Shown in pieces: positions 45,867 to 54,972 of a stretch of 64,000 bases of DNA. The translations under genes and the position numbers were made by a program. Under the pieces are notes generated by a model. It ran no database searches, was not told the DNA's origin, and saw only the letters and a list, made by a program, of their open reading frames with translations. Source of the DNA: Bacteroidota bacterium (lineage in GTDB: Bacteria; Bacteroidota; Bacteroidia; Chitinophagales; Chitinophagaceae); the NCBI GenBank assembly GCA_005882315.1, contig VBAR01000001.1, forward strand, positions 1,065,736 to 1,129,735. The letters are read 5' to 3'. Each line of letters opens with the position of its first letter. The first letter of the stretch is position 1.

Positions 45867-46589
45867 TTATTTCAGGTGATATTCTTTTTCCAGCGCATTA
45901 AGTAAAGTGTCAGCGATTTTTAATTGTGCCTCATATTCCTGAAGGGTACGGGTACGGAAACCTTTCATCATCATTACTAGATTAATTAATTTACCTATAT
46001 TGTCTTTATCTGTGATTTTTATATATGCATCATGCGTTATTGGCTTGTTAAACCTGATGTCAGAAAGAACTTCTATATTTAGTAAGTCCATACTATAAGT
46101 AGCAAGAATCCAAAGGCCTTTATCTTCTACATCGTCCCTGTATCCTGTTTTCTTAAGTTGCACATCATAAGCATTCATCTGGTTAACAAGCGACTGCTTG
46201 AAATAACGCAATGAACCAGACGTTTTCATTTGTTCATATGTGCCATTCGTTGCTATGAAAGGATATGCGATCAAATTATAAGAATAACTTTTATAAAAGT
46301 TGGTATCATTCCAACTAGTACGAGGTCGGTGTAGCATTTCAAGGACAGTGTCGCAGGCGTTCAGTTTTTTATCACTAAAGGAAAATGCCAAATGCAAGGC
46401 TGCTGTATCTTTTTTTAGATCTTCAAAAAAAGCTTTCGCTAAAATGTTTTCCCTGTCTTTTTCAATCTTATGCTCCAGCTGGTACTCTGCTAAAAATCCA
46501 CAGAACACAGCAAGAAACAACATGAGAAATTCCCAGAAATAATGTGTCCATTTTTTTCTTGAAGTGTGGGAGTGGTGGTGTACTTCCAT
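45867..46589 (-). CDS. MEVH family protein, copy 25
   Basis: 240 residues, the shortest intact copy and first gene of cluster V. Start MEVHHHSHTSRKKW; linker EHKIEKDRENILA; early body FFEDLKKDTAALHLAFSFS. Central motif TYEQMKTSGSLRYFKQSLVN. The second half has VMMMKGFRTRTLQEYEAQ, and the tail is KEYHLK. A plausible promoter lies directly upstream, its -7 box ending about six bases from the ATG. Confidence 0.87.
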   Translation of the reverse strand: MEVHHHSHTSRKKWTHYFWEFLMLFLAVFCGFLAEYQLEHKIEKDRENILAKAFFEDLKKDTAALHLAFSFSDKKLNACDTVLEMLHRPRTSWNDTNFYKSYSYNLIAYPFIATNGTYEQMKTSGSLRYFKQSLVNQMNAYDVQLKKTGYRDDVEDKGLWILATYSMDLLNIEVLSDIRFNKPITHDAYIKITDKDNIGKLINLVMMMKGFRTRTLQEYEAQLKIADTLLNALEKEYHLK

Positions 46590-46594
46590 AATTA

Positions 46595-46621
46595 TAAATA
46601 TAAATAATATTAAGGTTGCAA
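46595..46621 (-). promoter_or_regulatory. Possible promoter of MEVH cluster V
   Basis: On the minus strand TTG (46621-46619) is followed after 16 bases by TATATTTA (46602-46595), matching TAnnTTTG except for the last base. The ATG of copy 25 at 46589 lies five bases beyond, so the transcript would be nearly leaderless. This is the clearest promoter candidate I find for any MEVH cluster. Confidence 0.4.
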
Positions 46622-46694
46622 CGCCGGCTAATACGGCACGATTTTTTTATAAGGTAAATGGAAATCGCATTCTTTAAACTAAAACTTTTATATT

Positions 46695-46898
46695 ATGCAA
46701 AAATCATTTGTGGGTCTGATCCTGGCAGCGGCCGCAGCCATTGGATACCAGAAATATTCTAAAATGACTCCGGAACAAAAAGCTGATCTTAAAAAAAGAG
46801 GTACGGGTTTTTTGGATAAAAATTTTCCAGGCATGAAAAATATGTTTGGCAAAAAGGAAACAACTACGGAATCAGGATTCAACGCTCCTCCATATTGA
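46695..46898 (+). CDS. Small exported or membrane-anchored protein
   Basis: A 67-residue protein: a hydrophobic N-terminus (MQKSFVGLILAAAAAIGYQKY), then a basic hydrophilic part (MTPEQKADLKKRGTGFLDKN) with Gly, Phe and Lys, ending in NAPPY. It looks like a short YtxH-like envelope protein, anchored by one helix. A good terminator follows 20 bases after its stop, so it forms its own transcription unit. Function unknown. Confidence 0.65.
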   Translation: MQKSFVGLILAAAAAIGYQKYSKMTPEQKADLKKRGTGFLDKNFPGMKNMFGKKETTTESGFNAPPY

Positions 46899-46917
46899 TC
46901 GGTGAAAGACGACCTTT

Positions 46918-46951
46918 AATGGCTACAATTTTTATTTGAGTTGTGGCCATT
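46918..46951 (+). terminator. Rho-independent terminator after the small membrane protein gene
   Basis: AATGGCTACAA (46918-46928) pairs with TTGTGGCCATT (46941-46951), an 11-base stem with a single G-T pair and a 12-base loop. It is followed by TTATTTTTC. It lies just downstream of the gene ending at 46898. Confidence 0.7.
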
Positions 46952-47065
46952 TTATTTTTCTCCCGGTTGATAGTTTCCCGGCGATTAATTTCTTTTTTTT
47001 TGGAAAATGGTTTCAAAATAAATGAAGTGAGAGAAGTATAGTTCAGGTACTTCCATAAAATCTAT

Positions 47066-48328
47066 TTATGTCGTTTGCTTTCGCATTGGTTGCCATTTTT
47101 TATAAGTAGCGCTGCGCCATATCCATTCAATCGGGCCATAATTAAAATACTTTAACCAAATGGTACTGATGATAACCTGAAGGATAAAAAATCCAAACCC
47201 AAAGATGGTATAATAAACGGGGCCTACCTGCCCCATAAAGCCCAGGCCTGCACCAAGAAAAACAAAATTCCCCACCAGCGATTGCGTGATATAATTACTA
47301 AAAGCCATTTTACCTGCAGGTGCAATTAACGAGAGTATTTTTTTACAAACAGGATTTTGAAACAATAACATAAAACTTCCAACGTAAGCTAATGCAAGTG
47401 GCGCCACGCCGAATGCGTACACAATTGTCTGGTAAAGTCCTTTTTCTTTCAATTGAAAATAATCACCCTCGGCAGTTGCCATATAATGCGCCAAAAAATA
47501 ATTACATGGAAGACCGATCGCAAAACCAATTCCGATCACCCAATACACAATTTTTTTATGCTGCATGATGTTTTTATAAAAATCAGTACGGCCAATTACA
47601 TATCCGATGAGGAACATACCCAACACTTTTGAAATACGGCTGATGAAGATCAAATAGCCATAGCGATAAAAAAATCCGGCAACATTCATTTTGAAAACAT
47701 CCCACCAGTTTGCATTTTTCATTACCGCCTCAAATTCTTCCTGGCTTTTTATCGTGTCAAACTGCGGACTCAACTGGCTGTTCGTCCAATCACCTGCCTG
47801 GTTTAATTTTTCAGCTGGAAAATTTAAAACAGGGAACTGCATTTTTAAACCATATAATAATATTGGTGAAAGGATCAATATGCCGCCTGTTATCAGCAAT
47901 GTTTTATTGGAAAATTTTCTGAGAGGTAATAATAAAAATCCAAGCAATCCATAAAAGAAAACAATATCACCGGGCCATATCATTAAATGAACCGCACCCA
48001 GTAGCAGCATAAACAATAACCTTCTTTTAATGGTAGGTATGGCATCCACACCTCTTGCCATTCCTCTTTTTATTTGCAATGCAATACCCCAACCGAACAA
48101 TAAACTGAAAATGGAATAAAACTTTCCTTCTATTAGCATATGATGGATGAATGTCATCTTATGATCCCAGCCAGGCACCAGGAATGGCCCCGTAAGATTG
48201 GCGCTTTCATCATACCAGGAAAGACCACTTCCGAGGTTGGCAATAAAAATTCCGAGGATGGCAAAACCGCGGAGTACATCCATAAAAATTTCACGTTCGG
48301 ATGACTGAACGGGAGCTAAAGTTTGCAT
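47066..48328 (-). CDS. DUF418-family membrane protein
   Basis: A 420-residue multi-helix membrane protein starting MQTLAPVQSSEREIFMDVLRG. DVLRGFAILGIFIANLGSG is the N-terminal signature of the DUF418 family (distant relatives of acyltransferases), and the C-terminal block FNYGPIEWIWRSATYKKWQP is the other conserved part (FGPxEWxWR). Helices number about eight to ten. It is paralogous to the two genes at 50577 and 51970 but lies on the opposite strand. Function of the family is unproven. Confidence 0.87.
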   Translation of the reverse strand: MQTLAPVQSSEREIFMDVLRGFAILGIFIANLGSGLSWYDESANLTGPFLVPGWDHKMTFIHHMLIEGKFYSIFSLLFGWGIALQIKRGMARGVDAIPTIKRRLLFMLLLGAVHLMIWPGDIVFFYGLLGFLLLPLRKFSNKTLLITGGILILSPILLYGLKMQFPVLNFPAEKLNQAGDWTNSQLSPQFDTIKSQEEFEAVMKNANWWDVFKMNVAGFFYRYGYLIFISRISKVLGMFLIGYVIGRTDFYKNIMQHKKIVYWVIGIGFAIGLPCNYFLAHYMATAEGDYFQLKEKGLYQTIVYAFGVAPLALAYVGSFMLLFQNPVCKKILSLIAPAGKMAFSNYITQSLVGNFVFLGAGLGFMGQVGPVYYTIFGFGFFILQVIISTIWLKYFNYGPIEWIWRSATYKKWQPMRKQTT

Positions 48329-48548
48329 TAGTTGGTTCGTTTTTTAAGTTGATTTGCGGGCAGGTAATGTTTGTTCGCAAGGGGAGGGAACTAATCTATG
48401 AATCTATGAATTTTATAACAGACAGGGAAATAAATATCCAGTTTTGCTTTATCCTTCCGGCTTCTTAACTTGTATGTTCTCATCTTAACAACCTTCCCTT
48501 TGAATGCTGAATATCCCTACCATTTAATCACTCGTTAAAACAACTGAT

Positions 48549-50537
48549 ATGAAACCAAGATTTTTGCTTGCCGCATTATTATTCCCGGTTGTTATGCTTG
48601 CACAAAAAAACTGGAGCCCTGAGCAATGCCTGAAAATAAAAAACATCACGGCCGTTGTTCCTTCACCCGATGGTATGAAAGTGCTCTACACTGTTCGTGA
48701 AGCGATGATGACGGATGATCGTAGCGAATATGTAAACCAGGTATGGTTATGCAATGCCGATGGAAGTAATTCTATTCAGCTTACTAAAGGCGATAAGAAT
48801 TCAGCAAACCCGCAATGGAGCCCGGATGGCAAATGGATAGCTTTTACTTCTTCAAGAGACAGTAAAAACAATTTATATGTTTTACCCGTTGGTGGCGGTG
48901 AAGCAGAAAAAATAACGGATGTAAAAAGCAGTGTTGGTGGTTACTCCTGGAGCCACGATGGAAAGATGATCGCTTTTACTATGATAGATGCATCAGAAGC
49001 TAAAGAAGAAAAAGATAAGAAAGCGAAGAATGACTGGTACTATATGGATGAAGAAGTAAAACAAAACCGGCTGTTTGTTTTATGGCTCGATAAAAAAGAT
49101 ACTGCCGGAAAAGTTGTTCAGAAAAAATTGACCAAAGAGAATTACAATGTAAATGCATTTGACTGGAGTCCCGATGGAAAAACGATTGCTTACAGTCATG
49201 GGAAAACACCTGAAGTAAATGATAACGTATACAGCGATATTTCTTTAATCGATATTGAAACCGGAAATATCAAATCAATTGCAAATACCGGTGCAGGTGA
49301 ATCCAATCCTTTATTTAGCCCTGATGGAAAAATGATTGCATATTATAGCAGTGCAGATCCGGTTGACTGGTCAGGAGCAAGACATGCTAAAATTTATTCC
49401 CTTGCAGATGGAAAAAGCTGGCGGTTGAAAGCAACACCCGATGAAAATGGCGGCCTTCTTGGCTGGACAGCTGACGGTAAAAATCTTTTATGGGCTGAAG
49501 CCAATAAAACACTCAACAGTATTTATGCATTGAGTACCGATGGAAAAAATATTACCGAATGGACAAAAGGCACAAAAGATTTTGTTGGCGGCGGAACGCT
49601 TAATGCAACAGCAACATATATTGGATTTACTTTACAAAACACAGCTCAACTACCGGAAGCTTATATCAGTTCACTCAGTAGTTATTCGCCTGTAAAAATT
49701 TCAAGTATCAATTCGGAACATGCAGGCAAAGCGTTACCAAAAACTGAAGTAGTGAAATGGAAAGGCGCTGATGGTAAAGAGATCGAAGGTTTGCTTACTT
49801 ACCCCATCAATTATAAAGCCGGAACAAAAGTTCCGTTTATATTAAATGTACATGGCGGACCTGCTGGTGTATTTACACAAGCTTGTGTGGCTGGCAATCA
49901 AGGCGCATATCCTATTGCTGCATTTGCAGAAGCAGGTTATGCAGTGCTTCGTCCTAATCCAAGAGGATCTTCCGGTTATGGTACAGATTTTCGAATGGCT
50001 AATCGCAATGATTGGGGTGGTAAAGATTTTGAGGACTTGATGGCAGGTGTAGATCATGTAATAAAAATGGGAGTGGCTGATGAAAGTAAAATGGGAGTGA
50101 TGGGTTGGAGTTATGGTGGTTTTATGAGCAGTTGGATCGTTGGTCATACCGATCGTTTTAAAGTTGCATCTATCGGTGCACCGGTAGTTGACCTATCGCA
50201 TCAGAACCTGACAGATGATATTGAAGGTTTTCTTCCTTCTTATTTCCAGTCTAATCCATGGGACGATTGGAGTAAGTATGATGCACATTCACCTATCAGG
50301 TTTGTACAAAATGTAAAAACACCGGTAATGCTACAACATGGTGAAGCAGATCAAAGAGTTCCATTCAGCAATTCGGTAATGTTTTATAATGCCTTGCGAA
50401 GAAGAAATGTTCCGGTTCGTTTACTTGCATTACCACGCCAGCCACATGGTCCGCAGGAACCACGTATGGTTTTAAAAACAATGCAAACCAATGTAGAATG
50501 GTTTGATAAATTTATTGGAGAAAAGAAAGGCTTTTAA
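48549..50537 (+). CDS. S9-family prolyl oligopeptidase-like peptidase, exported
   Basis: A 662-residue protein with a signal peptide (MKPRFLLAALLFPVVMLAQ). The N-terminal two-thirds is a WD40-like beta propeller (repeats with SPDGKWIAFTSSRD and SWSHDGKMIAFTM). The C-terminal alpha/beta hydrolase domain carries Ser521 in GWSYGGF, Asp601 in GEADQRVP and His633 in RQPHGPQ. It resembles dipeptidyl or acylaminoacyl peptidases of the S9 family that act on short peptides in the periplasm. It heads a plus-strand series with two DUF418 genes and a serine hydrolase, 39 bases before the first. Confidence 0.93.
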   Translation: MKPRFLLAALLFPVVMLAQKNWSPEQCLKIKNITAVVPSPDGMKVLYTVREAMMTDDRSEYVNQVWLCNADGSNSIQLTKGDKNSANPQWSPDGKWIAFTSSRDSKNNLYVLPVGGGEAEKITDVKSSVGGYSWSHDGKMIAFTMIDASEAKEEKDKKAKNDWYYMDEEVKQNRLFVLWLDKKDTAGKVVQKKLTKENYNVNAFDWSPDGKTIAYSHGKTPEVNDNVYSDISLIDIETGNIKSIANTGAGESNPLFSPDGKMIAYYSSADPVDWSGARHAKIYSLADGKSWRLKATPDENGGLLGWTADGKNLLWAEANKTLNSIYALSTDGKNITEWTKGTKDFVGGGTLNATATYIGFTLQNTAQLPEAYISSLSSYSPVKISSINSEHAGKALPKTEVVKWKGADGKEIEGLLTYPINYKAGTKVPFILNVHGGPAGVFTQACVAGNQGAYPIAAFAEAGYAVLRPNPRGSSGYGTDFRMANRNDWGGKDFEDLMAGVDHVIKMGVADESKMGVMGWSYGGFMSSWIVGHTDRFKVASIGAPVVDLSHQNLTDDIEGFLPSYFQSNPWDDWSKYDAHSPIRFVQNVKTPVMLQHGEADQRVPFSNSVMFYNALRRRNVPVRLLALPRQPHGPQEPRMVLKTMQTNVEWFDKFIGEKKGF

Positions 50538-50576
50538 ATAATAGAATAAACAAGTCACACCACCAAAATCAATTGT

Positions 50577-51920
50577 ATGTCAAACGAACCAACAACATTG
50601 GCTGCCCCCGTCAGCCAGCAAGAACGAATTATTATTCTTGATAGCCTCCGGGGTATTGCAATACTTGGAATACTGCTGATGAACATTCCGGGATTTGCAT
50701 TACCAGACCCGGCATTATACGATCCATCTGTATTGAGTGAGTCTGGTACTAATTTTAAAACATGGTATTTTATTGAATGGTTTATGGAAGGAAGCCAGCG
50801 GGCATTATTCTCCATGTTATTTGGTGCCGGTATTATTTTATTCATCACCCGGCAGGAAAAAAAATTAGATGGCCTTTGGCCAACAGATTATTTTATTCGC
50901 CGACAATTATGGCTACTAGTGTTTGGCTTATTCAATGCTTTTGTGCTTTTATGGTTTTGGGATATTTTATTTCATTATGCAATTGTCGGCATCATCATGT
51001 TTGCATTCCGTCGGCTCTCGCCAAAAACATTGATCATTGGAGCTGTTATATCATTAGTGCTGATGACGACAAGAGAAAATGTAGATGCAACCCGTCGAAG
51101 GGATATGATCGTTCAAGGAGAAGCAATCGCCAAAATAGATACAACAACAACAAAGTTGACGGACGAGCAGAAAGAAAAATTAGGTGCAATGACGGGAATG
51201 AAAGAAAAATCATCCTCGGAAGCCAAAAAGAAGTTGATGGAAAAAAATCTTGCAATTGTAAGAGGTGATTATGCCGGTTTTTATAAATACCAGAGTGAAA
51301 GAAGTTTCAATGGTGAAGTGCACACTTACTATATCTTATGGGATATTATGGTTTTTATGTTTCTGGGAATGGCGTTTTTTAAAAATGGAGTGATCACAGG
51401 ACTGGCACCAGTAAAAACATATTGGTTCTTATTCATTGGTGGCTTAGGTATTGGCTTGGTACTTTCTTATTTTCGGTTGCAACCGCTGATTGAACATAAG
51501 TTCAACGGATTTGAATACACAAAAAATGTTTCGTTTGAATTTTATGAAATATCCAGAACCTTCAGGGCATTGGGAATATTTGGATTGATCATGTTGTTGT
51601 ATAAATCAGGTTGGTTTAAATGGTTGTTTGCATTAATGCGTCCTGTCGGGCAAATGGCATTTACTAATTACCTGATGCAATCATTTTTAGTTGGGCTGTA
51701 TTTCTATGGTGTTGGCTTTGGTATGTATGGAAAACTGGAACGTCATCAGATATATTATGTAGTGGCAGCAACATGGGCACTTGAAATTGTTTGGAGCCAT
51801 ATCTGGTTGCATTATTTCCGTTTCGGACCGTTGGAGTGGGCCTGGAGGAGTTTAACTTATTGGAAAAAACAACCTTTTAGGAAAAACAATTCAAGTACAG
51901 AAACTACAGGAGTTGTATAA
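50577..51920 (+). CDS. DUF418-family membrane protein (tandem copy A)
   Basis: A 447-residue membrane protein with the DUF418 start DSLRGIAILGILLMNIPGF and end FRFGPLEWAWRSLTYWKKQP. A charged loop at about 165-225 (KLTDEQKEKLGAMTGMKEKS) separates the N- and C-terminal helical halves. It is strongly similar over its length to the next gene, including the GPVSQQERI(I/V)ILDSLRG start and FRKNNS end, so the two come from a tandem duplication. Confidence 0.88.
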   Translation: MSNEPTTLAAPVSQQERIIILDSLRGIAILGILLMNIPGFALPDPALYDPSVLSESGTNFKTWYFIEWFMEGSQRALFSMLFGAGIILFITRQEKKLDGLWPTDYFIRRQLWLLVFGLFNAFVLLWFWDILFHYAIVGIIMFAFRRLSPKTLIIGAVISLVLMTTRENVDATRRRDMIVQGEAIAKIDTTTTKLTDEQKEKLGAMTGMKEKSSSEAKKKLMEKNLAIVRGDYAGFYKYQSERSFNGEVHTYYILWDIMVFMFLGMAFFKNGVITGLAPVKTYWFLFIGGLGIGLVLSYFRLQPLIEHKFNGFEYTKNVSFEFYEISRTFRALGIFGLIMLLYKSGWFKWLFALMRPVGQMAFTNYLMQSFLVGLYFYGVGFGMYGKLERHQIYYVVAATWALEIVWSHIWLHYFRFGPLEWAWRSLTYWKKQPFRKNNSSTETTGVV

Positions 51921-51969
51921 TTTTTAGTTTTTAATAAATATCATTCTCTGAAAATTTAATTCAAATGAT

Positions 51970-53310
51970 ATGGCAAATGGGTCAACAACTACATTAACCG
52001 GGCCTGTATCACAACAGGAAAGAATAGTTATTCTCGATAGTCTTAGAGGCTTTGCTATTCTTGGAATATTATTAATGAATATTCCGGGCTTTTCATTACC
52101 TGGTGATCCCTATATACTCAACGAATGGGATACAATCGATTTTAAAACCTGGCATTTTGTAGAATGGTTTCCTGAAGGAACTCAAAGAGCCATCTTCTCT
52201 ATGCTATTTGGTGCAGGCATTCTTCTTTTTATTGGCGGAAAAGAAAAGAGATTGGATGGAATGATGCCGGCAGATTATTTTTTTCGCCGGCAATTATGGT
52301 TAATTGTTTTTTCATTGATCGATGTTTTTATTCTTCTGTGGTCTGGTGATATATTACTCGATTATGCCTGCCTAGGAATGCTCATGTTCGCATTTCGTAA
52401 TCTGCCATCAAAAAAACTATTGATTGGTGCAGGCTTCTGTTTAATTTTTATTCTCGCAAGAGAAAACCGGGATTTGTATCATGATAAAGAAATTATTCAT
52501 CGCGGAGAAATGATTGCAGCCATTGATACTACTAAAACAAAACTCACTCTTGTTCAAAAAGAACAGTTGGGCGCAATGGAGGATATGAAGAAAAACAGTT
52601 CGCCTGAAAGCAGGTTAAAGCGAAGAGAAAAAGCAATAGAAAAAGTCACCGGAAATTATGAAGTGCTCTATGAATACAGAACCGGACGCTATCTTGATCA
52701 ATTAGTACAATACCTGTTTCTTGAACCCTGGGATGTTTTACTTTTTATGTTTCTTGGAATGGCTTTTTTTAAAATGGGTATATTAACCGGGCAGGCTACT
52801 GTTAAAACATACTTGTGGATGTGTATAATCGGGCTAGGTGCCGGGTTAATCATTTCCTATTTCCGTCTTCAGCCAATCATTAATGCACAGTTCAACTGGT
52901 TTGAACAAACAAAGAAAATTCCATTTTCGTATTATAATGTGTCCCGTACTTTTCGTGCAATAGGCATATTAGGATTAATTATGCTGCTATATAAGTCCGG
53001 TTGGTTTAAATGGCTCTTTGCATTGCTGCGGCCCGTTGGACAAATGGCATTTACCAATTACCTTATGCAATCATTAATGTGTGGTTTGTTTTTCTATGGA
53101 ATAGGTTTTGGTATGTTTGGAAAACTACAGCGACATGAAATATATTATGTAGTAGCAGCCGTATGGATAATACAAATCATTTATAGCAATATCTGGTTGC
53201 ATTATTTCCGGTTTGGCCCGATGGAGTGGGCATGGAGGAGTTTAACTTATTGGAAAAAACAACCTTTCAGGAAAAATAATTCAGCGACAGTAGTTACAGA
53301 AACACCTTAA
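51970..53310 (+). CDS. DUF418-family membrane protein (tandem copy B)
   Basis: A 446-residue paralogue of the preceding gene, starting GPVSQQERIVILDSLRGFAI after a short hydrophilic N-terminus. The central loop (KLTLVQKEQLGAMEDMKKNS) is also retained. FGAGILLFIGGKEKRLDG and FRFGPMEWAWRSLTYWKKQP are near-identical blocks. It lies 49 bases after copy A and 19 before the next start codon, so the genes are probably one operon. Role unknown. Confidence 0.88.
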   Translation: MANGSTTTLTGPVSQQERIVILDSLRGFAILGILLMNIPGFSLPGDPYILNEWDTIDFKTWHFVEWFPEGTQRAIFSMLFGAGILLFIGGKEKRLDGMMPADYFFRRQLWLIVFSLIDVFILLWSGDILLDYACLGMLMFAFRNLPSKKLLIGAGFCLIFILARENRDLYHDKEIIHRGEMIAAIDTTKTKLTLVQKEQLGAMEDMKKNSSPESRLKRREKAIEKVTGNYEVLYEYRTGRYLDQLVQYLFLEPWDVLLFMFLGMAFFKMGILTGQATVKTYLWMCIIGLGAGLIISYFRLQPIINAQFNWFEQTKKIPFSYYNVSRTFRAIGILGLIMLLYKSGWFKWLFALLRPVGQMAFTNYLMQSLMCGLFFYGIGFGMFGKLQRHEIYYVVAAVWIIQIIYSNIWLHYFRFGPMEWAWRSLTYWKKQPFRKNNSATVVTETP

Positions 53311-53329
53311 CTTTCATTAAATGATTTTT

Positions 53330-54910
53330 ATGAAAATCACTCTTTCTTCTATTGTTTTTGCTGTCATTCTTATTTCTTGCAATGAGAACAAGCAGGGTGT
53401 TAAACAATCTGCAACCTTGTATGACAGCTCCTATAAATCTGCATCTTTTCCAGAACAGGGAAGAATGGAAAAAATCATGCAGACATTTCCCATCATTGAT
53501 AAAATATTTAAAGATTATGCTGACAGCAATCATTTGCCTGGTGTTGCATATGGTTTAGTGGTAGATGGCAAACTGGTTTACAAAGGCAATATCGGCTATA
53601 CAGATATTGATAAAAAAATCCCTGTTACCTCATCATCATTATTCCGCATTGCAAGCATGAGTAAAAGTTTTGCAACGATGGCAATACTGAAACTACGTGA
53701 TGAAGGAAAACTGAATCTTGATGATCCGGCTTATTTATATATCCCTGAATTAAAAAATTTAAAATATCCAACTGCCGATGCGCCGCATATTACTATTCGG
53801 CATTTGATGACACATGGTGCTGGTTTTCCTGAAGACAATCCCTGGGGTGATCGTCAGCTTGCAGATACCGATAAAGACTTAATTGAACTGATCGGCAAAC
53901 AACTTTCATTTTCAAATCCTCCTGGCATTGCTTATGAATACAGTAATCTTGGTTTTGCATTGCTGGGAAAAATTATCACTACTGTTTCAGGAATGCGTTA
54001 CCAGGATTATATCAAAAAAAATATTTTGGAACCACTGGGAATGAAAACCACCACCTATGAATATGGTGATGTTGCTCCTGATAAACTGGCACATGGCTAT
54101 CGCTGGTTAAATGAAAAATGGAATGAAGAAACATTATTGCATGATACAAAAGACGGAAGCTGGGGTGCAATGGGTGCTATGATCTCTTCCATCGATGAGT
54201 TCGGAAACTATATGGCTTTTCATCTTTCTGCATGGCCCCCAAATAATGCAAAAGATGATGGTCCGATAAAAAGAAGTTCTGTAAGGGAAATGCATCATCC
54301 ATGGAGATGGAATGGATTTAATCCAAACTATAAATATCCAAGCGGAAGAACCTGTGCCGTTACTTCGGCTTACTGTTATGGCTTAGGTTGGCTGAAAGAC
54401 TGTGAAGGCAGAACTTATATTGCTCATAGTGGCGGCTTACCCGGTTTCGGTAGTCAATGGCGCATCATGCCGGATTATGGTATCGGTATTGTCTCATTTG
54501 CCAATAGAACTTATTCTCCAATGGGTTTTGTAAACCTGCAAATACTTGATACGCTGATAAAAATTGCAGGGCTGCAGCCGATGCAATTGCCTGCATCAAA
54601 AATTTTGGAACAACGGAAAAATGATCTGATGAAAGTATTACCAGAATGGAACAATGCAGAGCAGAGCGGAATCTTTGCTGAAAACTTTTTCCCTGATTAC
54701 CCGATTGACACATTGAAAAAATATGCAAGAGATCTTTATGCTAAAGCGGGGAAAATAATCTCAGTAAAAGAGGTAAAACCGGAAAATCAATTGCGTGGTT
54801 CATTTATCATTGAAGGAGAGAAGACGAATATTGAAATTTATTTTACCCTTTCACCGGAAAATCCGCCACTGATACAGGAATATCATATAAAAGAGATTCC
54901 GAAGCAATAA
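53330..54910 (+). CDS. Serine hydrolase lipoprotein (class C beta-lactamase fold)
   Basis: I choose the ATG at 53330 (the frame also has an ATG at 53321), because it gives a lipoprotein signal MKITLSSIVFAVILISCNEN with Cys17. The 526-residue product carries SMSK in RIASMSKSFATM, YSN in EYSNLGFALLG and HSGG in YIAHSGGLPGFG, so the active site is complete. It is longer than usual, with a Pro-, Lys-rich insert (AWPPNNAKDDGPIKRSS) and a C-terminal domain. It would be membrane-tethered. It follows the DUF418 pair on the same strand. Confidence 0.9.
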   Translation: MKITLSSIVFAVILISCNENKQGVKQSATLYDSSYKSASFPEQGRMEKIMQTFPIIDKIFKDYADSNHLPGVAYGLVVDGKLVYKGNIGYTDIDKKIPVTSSSLFRIASMSKSFATMAILKLRDEGKLNLDDPAYLYIPELKNLKYPTADAPHITIRHLMTHGAGFPEDNPWGDRQLADTDKDLIELIGKQLSFSNPPGIAYEYSNLGFALLGKIITTVSGMRYQDYIKKNILEPLGMKTTTYEYGDVAPDKLAHGYRWLNEKWNEETLLHDTKDGSWGAMGAMISSIDEFGNYMAFHLSAWPPNNAKDDGPIKRSSVREMHHPWRWNGFNPNYKYPSGRTCAVTSAYCYGLGWLKDCEGRTYIAHSGGLPGFGSQWRIMPDYGIGIVSFANRTYSPMGFVNLQILDTLIKIAGLQPMQLPASKILEQRKNDLMKVLPEWNNAEQSGIFAENFFPDYPIDTLKKYARDLYAKAGKIISVKEVKPENQLRGSFIIEGEKTNIEIYFTLSPENPPLIQEYHIKEIPKQ

Positions 54911-54943
54911 AACCTTTTTTAGTTTTTATATAAAACTAATCTG

Positions 54944-54951
54944 TATCTTTT
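54944..54951 (+). promoter_or_regulatory. Possible -7 promoter box of the multicopper oxidase gene
   Basis: TATCTTTT differs from TAnnTTTG only in the last base and lies 21 bases before the TTG start at 54973. It suggests that the oxidase gene has its own promoter, separate from the upstream hydrolase. Confidence 0.35.
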
Positions 54952-54972
54952 ACCGATAGACCACCACCTTAG

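Noticed and set aside
8602-46589. A mobile island or integrative element carrying the array
   Set aside because: No integrase, transposase, direct terminal repeats, tRNA edge or obvious base-composition change was seen. Tandem duplication explains the structure.
47041-47056. ATGGAAGTACCTGAAC on the minus strand, like an MEVH gene start
   Set aside because: Only about ten bases match, and the frame ends after 23 codons with no membrane helix. It could be a relic, but chance cannot be excluded.
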